Of a DNA stretch of 11,263 bases, positions 5,790 to 11,263 are shown piece by piece. Every line of letters starts with the position of its first letter. The first letter of the stretch is position 1. The stretch spans positions 1 through 11,263 of the forward strand of contig JASHZU010000099.1 of assembly GCA_030042375.1 (NCBI GenBank), given 5' to 3'. The notes under the pieces were generated by a model. It made no database searches. It was not told the origin of the DNA and was given only the letters and a program-made list of their open reading frames with translations. This DNA is from Verrucomicrobiia bacterium. GTDB lineage: Bacteria; Verrucomicrobiota; Verrucomicrobiae; Limisphaerales; UBA11358. Both the position numbers and the translations under genes were made by a program.

Positions 5790-7067
5790 CTATTTCCCCA
5801 AAGTGTTTCCGGGCAGGTAGATCGAAAAGACCGTTCCTTCGCCGGGTTTGGTATGGACGTGGAGCATGCCTTTGGCTTCCTTAATGAGGCGCTGGACAAT
5901 GCTCAATCCCAGGCCGGTGCCCTGGCGCGGGCCTTTGGTAGTGAAGAAAGCCTGGAAAATCTTCGGCAACACTTCCGGCGGAATTCCCGGGCCATTATCG
6001 CGCACCCATAATTTTACCAGCGGCGCGGTGTTCTCCATGTTTTCGACATTCAGCAGGCGGTCATTCGGGCCGTCTTTGAATTTGGTCAAATCCAGCGGCG
6101 CGTGTAACACTTCGCCGCCCACTTCAACACGATGGGGAAGCGGCGCGCATTGAAAGGCGTTTACCGTCAGGTTCAACAAAACCTGGATTAAATCCGTGCC
6201 GTGCATTTTGACACTGATGTCTTCGGTCAGGGTCGTGGCGACGAATTCATTTTCCAACTGGCTGGGATGCACGCGCACGAGCTGGTCCAGGTCGTGGAGC
6301 AATTGGTTGACGCTGATGCGCGGGGCATTTTCATCCGACTGGCGGCGCAGGAAACTAAGATAACGTCGGGAGATTTCCACACAATTGCCAACTTGTCGCG
6401 CAATGATACGCAGGCGGTCCTTGATGAATTCCAGGTCTTCCAATTCCATGCGCGAGGAGTGGCTGAGCCTTTGGTTAAGGACTTGGACGAAACCGGAAAT
6501 GACGGTAAGCGGGCCGTTGATATCGTGAATGATGCTCGCGTAAATATCGCCGCGCGTCTTGGCAATTTGCTCTTCGATGCGCTGCTCCTGCAATTCCGTG
6601 AGCAGTTCCTGGACTTTTTCGGCGCTGCTGTGGATTTCGCTTTCGAGCGTGCGCCGTTGCATGGCCAGCGAAACGGCATTGCGAATTGTGGCAATATCAA
6701 ACGGCTTGTTGATGTAATCACAAGCGCGCAACCGGAGTGCCTGGCGGATGGTATCGGTCGTTTCAAACGCCGTCATCATGATGGCCTCGATGTCCGGTTT
6801 GACATATTTGAGGCGTTCCAGGACTTCGATGCCTGACATGCCGGCCATGCGGATGTCCAATACGGCGACATCGATATCATTTTCCTGGGCAATCTTAATC
6901 GCGGACGGGCCATCGTCGGCCATCAACAAATCGTAGTCATCCTTGAAAATAACGCGCAGTGATTGGCGGGGACCGTCCTCATCATCGACAATAAGCAACG
7001 TCCCGCGGCGTTTGGGAATGGCTGCGGGCGCGGAATCGTTTTCTAAAGGTTCAACGGTCAATGCCAT
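5790..7067 (-). CDS. Soluble receiver-histidine kinase (response regulator fused to sensor kinase)
   Basis: 425 aa with no signal peptide or membrane segment, so cytoplasmic. Residues about 22-138 are a CheY-like receiver: acidic pair D28/D29, phospho-acceptor D71 in VLDIRM, T99 and K121 (NKPFD). A charged, probably coiled-coil linker (140-175) leads to a HisKA-type dimerisation domain with H181 in the H-box SIIHDINGPL. The ATPase domain has N303 in LLNLTVNAFQ, D357 in DNGPGIP, the F-box QAFFTTK and G2 GTGLGLS. All catalytic residues are present, so it should phosphorylate on H181 and be controlled by phosphorylation of its own receiver from another kinase, or act by phosphorelay. The input and the output regulator are not in the window. 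The gene follows pncC by 89 bp and has a candidate promoter of its own. No Shine-Dalgarno is visible. Confidence 0.88.
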   Translation of the reverse strand: MALTVEPLENDSAPAAIPKRRGTLLIVDDEDGPRQSLRVIFKDDYDLLMADDGPSAIKIAQENDIDVAVLDIRMAGMSGIEVLERLKYVKPDIEAIMMTAFETTDTIRQALRLRACDYINKPFDIATIRNAVSLAMQRRTLESEIHSSAEKVQELLTELQEQRIEEQIAKTRGDIYASIIHDINGPLTVISGFVQVLNQRLSHSSRMELEDLEFIKDRLRIIARQVGNCVEISRRYLSFLRRQSDENAPRISVNQLLHDLDQLVRVHPSQLENEFVATTLTEDISVKMHGTDLIQVLLNLTVNAFQCAPLPHRVEVGGEVLHAPLDLTKFKDGPNDRLLNVENMENTAPLVKLWVRDNGPGIPPEVLPKIFQAFFTTKGPRQGTGLGLSIVQRLIKEAKGMLHVHTKPGEGTVFSIYLPGNTLGK

Positions 7068-7103
7068 GATGGAACTAATTGTTCTGCTGACTCGTTGCCG
7101 ATA

Positions 7104-7131
7104 AATTTAGCGTCACTCTCGCACGGCTCAA
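7104..7131 (-). promoter_or_regulatory. Candidate promoter of the receiver-kinase gene
   Basis: On the minus strand TTGAGC (7131-7126) and TAAATT (7109-7104) are 16 nt apart, giving a start site near 7097 and a leader of about 30 nt. Each hexamer matches four of six consensus bases. The kinase may thus be transcribed separately from pncC. Confidence 0.35.
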
Positions 7132-7156
7132 GCAAAAAAGCCAGTGCCATTGAAAT

Positions 7157-7630
7157 TTATCTGCAAATGCAATTCTTCAGCAATTTTAATGCCTGTTGCG
7201 CGGTTGCCTTCTTGAATTTTAGCCGGCCAAAAGCATTCAACTTTCGCTGGACCAAAATTCCCGATGCGTCCGCCAGCGCGATAAATACCGTTCCGACAGG
7301 CTTGTTTTTTGTCCCACCAGAGGGACCGGCGATGCCCGTGACAGCGATCGCAAAATCCGCGCCGAACCGTTTTCGCGCGCCCGCAGCCATTTCTCTCGCG
7401 ACCACTTCACTCACTGCGCCATGCTGCGCCAGTGATTTTGCCCGGACGCCGAGAAATTTTTGTTTGGCTTCGTTGCTATAGGAAACCACGCCACCCAGAA
7501 AAATTTTAGAAGCGCCGGGCACATTGGTGATTTGGTTGGCGATGAAGCCGCCCGTGCAGGATTCCGCCAGCGCCAGGGTTTTTTTCTGCTTCGTCAGAGT
7601 ACGAACGATGGCCTCTTCAATTTTTTCCAT
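7157..7630 (-). CDS. pncC: Nicotinamide-nucleotide amidase (CinA C-terminal family)
   Basis: 157 aa, the length of stand-alone CinA C-terminal domain proteins such as E. coli PncC (about 165 aa). The N-terminal molybdopterin-binding-like domain of full CinA is absent and there is no room for it, so this is the short form, not a truncation. The enzyme deamidates NMN to NaMN and feeds the pyridine nucleotide cycle; DNA ligase is one source of NMN. Family motifs are intact: LALAESCTGGF (20-30), GGVVSYSNEAKQKFLGV, HGAVSEVVAREMA and the glycine-rich AVTGIAGPSGGT followed by KPVGTVFIAL. The gene follows the zinc-ribbon gene by 45 bp. A good candidate promoter overlaps the end of that gene. No Shine-Dalgarno precedes the ATG. 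Confidence 0.9.
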   Translation of the reverse strand: MEKIEEAIVRTLTKQKKTLALAESCTGGFIANQITNVPGASKIFLGGVVSYSNEAKQKFLGVRAKSLAQHGAVSEVVAREMAAGARKRFGADFAIAVTGIAGPSGGTKNKPVGTVFIALADASGILVQRKLNAFGRLKFKKATAQQALKLLKNCICR

Positions 7631-7649
7631 GGATGCGAATTGAACCGGA

Positions 7650-7679
7650 ATAATAGGAAGCGTTGGCTCAGGCTGTCAT
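7650..7679 (-). promoter_or_regulatory. Candidate pncC promoter overlapping the upstream stop codon
   Basis: On the minus strand ATGACA (7679-7674, overlapping the TGA stop of the zinc-ribbon gene) and TATTAT (7655-7650) are 18 nt apart; each matches five of six sigma-70 consensus bases. The start site would be near 7643, giving a leader of only about 12 nt. Confidence 0.5.
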
Positions 7680-8530
7680 TGGGCCTTCGGTTTTGGCTTG
7701 CGGATTTCGGCGTCAAACGTGCCGGACACGTAGCTCTTTTTGTCGTCCGACGTGCAGATATAAATTTGGCCGCTCATCCGGTTGTTTGCGAGTTGGCCAA
7801 AGTTCAAAAGCATGGCGTATTGATTGGTGAAGGCTTCGCGCATGGCCTGGTCGCCGTCCTGCCAGCGCAGCACGACGCGCGCGGCAGCGGTGGTGTTGGT
7901 GGAAACGTTGATCGATTTTCCGGCGAGTTGGTCCGGGGTCGTCGCCCTGCCGAAGAAGACCTGCAAGCCCAATTCGCCGTTGTGCAGCATCAGGTTGCCG
8001 TTCTGGAAGGTCGCGCGCTGGCAAACAAAATCCTGCCCTTCAATCCGCCCGGCAGCAAGGGCATCGGGAATTTTTCGGCCCTTCAGGTTGAGTGTCCAAT
8101 TTGTCTCGTTGGACGGTGGGGCAACCATCACTGGCACAGTCTTTTTCGGCGGTGGCGCCGGTTGAGGCGGGGCAGGGGCCTGGACGATGGGGGACGGGTT
8201 CGCATCGTCAGGCGCTTTGGACTTGAAAATGGTCCCGCGATAAACGAAAGCCACAGCGGCGCCGATTAAAAGCAAAATAACAATCACCACCACCACTCCC
8301 GGGAGAGTTTTAGAAGGGGCGGCGAAGGTGGTGGCGTCGGGAGTTTTGGGCAGGGGTCGTTCGCCGGCGACTTTTGAGCCGGTCAAAATAAATTTCTGCT
8401 CCTCCGTGGGCGCCTGCGGCACGATGATTTTTTGAAAGCAAGTCGGGCATTCCATCTGGGTTCCAGCCTGGGAAGAATCGCACTTGATGTGCTGGCCGCA
8501 GACGGGGCAGGCGTACTTGAATTCACTCAT
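7676..8530 (-). CDS. Zinc-ribbon membrane-anchored protein of unknown function
   Basis: 284 aa from ATG 8530; an ATG 39 nt further upstream would add 13 residues with no family feature, and the zinc ribbon starts right after the chosen Met. C8/C11 (CPVC) and C28/C31 (CPTC) form a CxxC-x16-CxxC zinc ribbon. Residues 77-97 (VVVVIVILLLIGAAVAF) are a single membrane helix. A Pro/Ala-rich linker spans about 106-140. The 141-284 region (WTLNLKGRKIPDALAAGRI… SGQIYICT… SYVSGTFDAEI) looks like a small beta-rich domain that I have seen only in verrucomicrobial hypothetical proteins. The ribbon is likely cytoplasmic and the C-terminal domain outside the membrane. Possibly the first gene of a run with pncC and the kinase. 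Function unknown. Confidence 0.8.
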   Translation of the reverse strand: MSEFKYACPVCGQHIKCDSSQAGTQMECPTCFQKIIVPQAPTEEQKFILTGSKVAGERPLPKTPDATTFAAPSKTLPGVVVVIVILLLIGAAVAFVYRGTIFKSKAPDDANPSPIVQAPAPPQPAPPPKKTVPVMVAPPSNETNWTLNLKGRKIPDALAAGRIEGQDFVCQRATFQNGNLMLHNGELGLQVFFGRATTPDQLAGKSINVSTNTTAAARVVLRWQDGDQAMREAFTNQYAMLLNFGQLANNRMSGQIYICTSDDKKSYVSGTFDAEIRKPKPKAQ

Positions 8531-8659
8531 GAATAATAAGAACATTTCATATTTCCACGAAGGCGGCAATGGAGTTTTTTATTATTTTAATTGCTTCTTT
8601 AGGGTTGAATTTCCCCGGCTTTTCAAAAAGTCTATGTGTGCCGCGACAGCCGCGGTTTT

Positions 8660-10060
8660 ATGAAAAAACATTCTCCCGTTTCCCGCAGCGGACGTTTTGC
8701 CGGCGGCCCGGCCGCGGACGTCGCGCAGTTCACCGAATCCATTTCATTCGACTGGCGGCTGTGGCGGCATGATATCCTGGGCTCAATGGCGCACGCGCAG
8801 ATGCTCCAAAAAATCGGCGTGCTGACGAAAAAGGAATTGCGGGCCATCGTTCGTGGGCTGGACGCAATCGGCAAAGAAATCCGGGCCGGGAAATTCAAAT
8901 GGAACCCGGCGCTCGAAGATGTGCACATGAACATCGAGGCGGAGCTGACGCGGCGGGTGCCGGCAGGCGCCAAATTGCATACGGCGCGCTCGCGCAATGA
9001 CCAGGTGGCGCTGGATATCCGCCTGTGGTTGCGGGATGAGATTGTCTCGCTGCTCGGTGAGATTGCCGATTTGCAGCGCGCGCTGGTGTTGCTCGGTGAA
9101 CGGAATGCCGAGGTGCTGATCCCCGGCTACACGCACCTGCAACGGGCGCAGCCGGTTTATTTTGCGCATCACCTGCTGGCTTACGTGGAGATGCTGGAGC
9201 GGGACTGCGACCGGCTCTGGGACTGCCATTCGCGCGTGAATGTCTCTCCGCTGGGCAGCGGGGCGATTGCCGGCAGCACGCTGCCGCTCAAGCGCGAATT
9301 GGTGGCGAAGCTGCTCAAATTCGAAGACGCGGGCGGCCGGCCGCAAATCACGCAAAATTCCATGGATGCCGTGAGTGACCGGGATTTTGCGATTGAATTT
9401 TGCGCGGACGCCGCGTTGCTGGCCGTCCACATTTCGCGACTGGCGGAGGATTTGATTCTCTGGGCGGGCTCGGAATTTAATTTCATTAAAATTGCCGATG
9501 CCTACACGACGGGCTCATCGCTGATGCCGCAGAAAAAAAATCCGGACATCGCAGAACTGGCACGAGGCAAAACGGGACGGGTCATTGGAAATCTCGTGGC
9601 GCTGCTGACGCTGCTGAAAGGATTGCCAATGACCTATAACCGCGATTTGCAGGAAGACAAGGAGCAGTTGTTTGATACGGTAGACACGGTGCGTGCGACG
9701 ACACGGCTGATGGCGGCAATGTTGCGGAACACAAAAGTGAATCGCATGGCGTGCGCCCTGGCTGTAAGCGATCCGGCGTTGCTGGCAACGGATCTGGCGG
9801 ATTACCTCGTGCGCAAAGGAATGCCGTTCCGACAGGCGCATCATGTGGTCGGCGCGGTGGTGGCGTGGGCCGAAGAAGCTGGCAAACCGCTGAATGAAAT
9901 GACGCTGGCGGAATTGCGATCGGTACACAAAACGTTTGGCCGGGACGCACTGGGCGTATTTGATGTGCAGCGGGCGATGGCGAAACGGAATATTACCGGC
10001 GCCCCAGGAACTAAAGAAGTCGTGAAGCAATTGGCAAGGTGGCGGAGGCAACTTTCATAA
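8660..10060 (+). CDS. argH: Argininosuccinate lyase
   Basis: 466 aa, the usual family length; it splits argininosuccinate into arginine and fumarate, the last step of arginine synthesis, as a cytoplasmic tetramer. Fumarase/aspartase-superfamily regions are complete: HTARSRNDQ (107-115), YTHLQRAQP with H159, and the signature GSSLMPQKKNPD (285-296) with the flexible-loop serine. EDVHMNIE (86-93) and YNRDLQEDKE (326-335) also match the family. The start at 8660 gives MKKHSPVSRSGRF, aligning with the family N-terminus; an upstream ATG at 8636 would add eight unlikely residues. No Shine-Dalgarno is present; instead a 5-bp hairpin CCGCG/CGCGG (8641-8655) ends 4 nt before the ATG. It is divergent from the zinc-ribbon gene (129-bp gap), and the zincin gene follows immediately. 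Confidence 0.95.
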   Translation: MKKHSPVSRSGRFAGGPAADVAQFTESISFDWRLWRHDILGSMAHAQMLQKIGVLTKKELRAIVRGLDAIGKEIRAGKFKWNPALEDVHMNIEAELTRRVPAGAKLHTARSRNDQVALDIRLWLRDEIVSLLGEIADLQRALVLLGERNAEVLIPGYTHLQRAQPVYFAHHLLAYVEMLERDCDRLWDCHSRVNVSPLGSGAIAGSTLPLKRELVAKLLKFEDAGGRPQITQNSMDAVSDRDFAIEFCADAALLAVHISRLAEDLILWAGSEFNFIKIADAYTTGSSLMPQKKNPDIAELARGKTGRVIGNLVALLTLLKGLPMTYNRDLQEDKEQLFDTVDTVRATTRLMAAMLRNTKVNRMACALAVSDPALLATDLADYLVRKGMPFRQAHHVVGAVVAWAEEAGKPLNEMTLAELRSVHKTFGRDALGVFDVQRAMAKRNITGAPGTKEVVKQLARWRRQLS

Positions 10061-10062
10061 TC

Positions 10063-10437
10063 GTGTCGAATTTAGACTGGAAACAATTGCGCGAAATTGC
10101 CTCGGCGGAAGTTGAGGCGGTGCTGTTGAAGCTGCCTGTGCCATTGCAGAAAGAGGCGAAACAATTGCCGGTGACCTTTGAGCGCAAGCCCAATGCGAAA
10201 TTGCTGGAGGAAGGGATTGAAGCGGACACGCTGGGCATCTTTACCGGCGCGGAATTTGCGGAAGAAGGGTATATTCCCATGCCTTCGCAGATTATTTTGT
10301 TCCTGGAAAACCTCTGGGACTATGCGGAAGGCGATGAAAAAGCTTTTCGGGAGGAAATTCGGACCACTTTTTTGCATGAGCTGGGACATTTTTTAGGGCT
10401 GGACGAGGAGGATTTATGGCGGAGAGGGTTGGAATAG
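10063..10437 (+). CDS. Zincin-like metallopeptidase-family protein (DUF1025/PF06262 type)
   Basis: 124 aa from GTG 10063, ending at TAG. HELGHFLGLDEEDL (105-118) gives an HExxH zinc site (H105, H109, catalytic E106) with D114 as probable third ligand, as in the small zincin family once called DUF1025. The N-terminal part (LREIASAEVEAVLLKLPVPL … LPVTFERKPNAKLLEEG) also fits that family. There is no signal peptide, so it is cytoplasmic; the substrate is unknown. The start is uncertain: GTG 10063 lies 2 nt after the argH TAA, which suggests translational coupling, and GGAGG lies at 10044-10048. An in-frame GTG at 10039 inside argH would add eight residues. It is the last gene before the rRNA leader. 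Confidence 0.75.
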   Translation: MSNLDWKQLREIASAEVEAVLLKLPVPLQKEAKQLPVTFERKPNAKLLEEGIEADTLGIFTGAEFAEEGYIPMPSQIILFLENLWDYAEGDEKAFREEIRTTFLHELGHFLGLDEEDLWRRGLE

Positions 10438-10469
10438 TGCGGATTTATTGGGTTTTTGACGAATTTTTC

Positions 10470-10534
10470 GGGATAAAAATTAATCAAAAAATTTTTGAAA
10501 AAACTCTTGCGCGAGGTAGGTTGTCTGATAAATT
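10470..10534 (+). promoter_or_regulatory. Candidate rRNA promoter with AT-rich UP-like element
   Basis: An almost purely A/T stretch (about 10472-10504) lies directly upstream of TTGCGC (10507-10512) and TAAATT (10529-10534), 16 nt apart, as expected for an rRNA promoter with an UP element. Transcription would begin near 10541. A second, weaker pair (TTGACG 10456-10461 with ATTAAT 10479-10484) lies upstream and could form a tandem promoter. Confidence 0.4.
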
Positions 10535-10540
10535 AACCGT

Positions 10541-10667
10541 CCCTCGCCGATGAGATCGGCGACGGGTGGACAACAGTGTCCGTTGACAATAGCGTGATGA
10601 TAAAATAAGGCTCACGCTCCCAAATTCGAATCTGATTACCGATAGGGAAAAGAGGTGATTCGGTAAT
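10541..10667 (+). other. Structured 5' part of the rRNA leader (four hairpins)
   Basis: Four inverted repeats follow in series: CCC-TCGCCGAT / ATCGGCGA-c-GGG around a GAG loop (10541-10566), GGACA/TGTCC (10568-10581), AGCGTGA/TCACGCT with a 14-nt loop (10591-10618), and ATTACCGA/TCGGTAAT with a 17-nt loop (10635-10667). None is followed by a U-tract. They most likely shape the pre-rRNA leader; no open reading frame of note lies here. Confidence 0.6.
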
Positions 10668-10724
10668 TAGGTTTTTTTGTCGCCTGAACGGGAAAGAGTG
10701 TTGGTGACAATTTGGAAAATTTTC

Positions 10725-10756
10725 GGTGTCGTTTGGACACCATTGTTCTTTGAAAA
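10725..10756 (+). promoter_or_regulatory. boxB/boxA-like rRNA antitermination signal
   Basis: A perfect 6-bp hairpin GGTGTC-GTTTG-GACACC (10725-10741) is followed 2 nt later by TGTTCTTTGAAAA (10744-10756), close to the bacterial rrn boxA consensus TGCTCTTTAACA. The order hairpin then boxA is that of known rRNA leaders, where Nus factors load to prevent Rho-dependent termination. Confidence 0.6.
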
Positions 10757-10781
10757 TTGATTTGTGCGATTAGTGAGAGCC

Positions 10782-10858
10782 CCTTCAAGGATAGCCTGTT
10801 AGTGGGTTGTCCAAGAAGGTTTTAACCATTAAAGCCCTTCAATTTTTACGATTGAAGG
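10782..10858 (+). other. Two hairpins just upstream of 16S rRNA
   Basis: CCTTC-AA-GGATA pairs with TGTCC-AA-GAAGG (10782-10793 with 10808-10819), giving two 5-bp helices around an AA/AA internal loop. CCTTCAAT-ATTGAAGG (10836-10858) forms an 8-bp stem with a 7-nt loop, 18 nt before the predicted 16S 5' end. They are candidate processing sites; the partner strand after 16S is not in the window. Confidence 0.5.
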
Positions 10859-10876
10859 CGAATCAACTAACGTTTT

Positions 10877-11263
<387 letters not shown>

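Noticed and set aside
6201..6836. 211-aa plus-strand frame inside the kinase gene
   Set aside because: Antisense shadow of a gene with all kinase and receiver motifs intact.
7460..8269. 269-aa plus-strand frame over pncC and the zinc-ribbon gene
   Set aside because: Antisense to two supported genes; no motif of its own.
10541..10566. Intrinsic terminator of the argH-zincin unit
   Set aside because: The stem is strong but no U-tract follows, and it lies downstream of the likely rRNA promoter, so leader structure is more plausible.

Overview
The window is a piece of a verrucomicrobial chromosome, probably from the Pedosphaera/Limisphaera side of the phylum. The best evidence is the 16S rRNA gene entering at the right edge. 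It carries the 18-nt site complementary to the EUB338-III probe variant (ACACCTACGGGTGGCAGC, 11215-11232), which is typical of Verrucomicrobia, and the 'GTGGATAAGACATGCAAGTCGAACG'-type 5' region. The GloVer-repeat secreted protein and the shared C-terminal module of the two left-hand proteins fit the same group.

Layout, left to right. 1-210 (+) is the tail of a secreted protein cut by the window edge. 225-3107 (-), tail to tail with it, is a 960-aa exported protein with 14 GloVer repeats, an Ig-like domain and a C-terminal module like that of its neighbour. 3108-3744 has no convincing gene but holds a mosaic of different short hairpins and two arrays of 10-bp repeats. 3745-5121 (+) is leuC. 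5196-5759 (+) is a small lipoprotein of unknown function. On the minus strand, reading right to left, come a zinc-ribbon membrane protein (8530-7676), pncC (7630-7157) and a soluble receiver-histidine kinase (7067-5790). 8660-10060 (+) is argH, followed 2 nt later by a small HExxH zincin-like protein (10063-10437). 10438-10876 is a structured rRNA leader with a candidate promoter, serial hairpins and a boxB/boxA-like antitermination signal. 16S rRNA starts at about 10877 and runs off the end.

Functionally this is mostly housekeeping: leucine biosynthesis (leuC, no leuD in view), arginine biosynthesis (argH), NMN recycling (pncC), signalling (receiver-kinase) and rRNA. The zinc-ribbon gene, pncC and the kinase lie in one direction with gaps of 45 and 89 bp. 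They could be co-transcribed, but pncC and the kinase each have a candidate promoter of their own. Seven of the eight starts that can be judged lack a Shine-Dalgarno sequence, and leuC has a promoter placed so that its mRNA may be leaderless.

I found no defence system, mobile element with transposase, CRISPR array or tRNA. The least explained parts are the hairpin/decamer region 3311-3690 and the rRNA leader 10541-10858.
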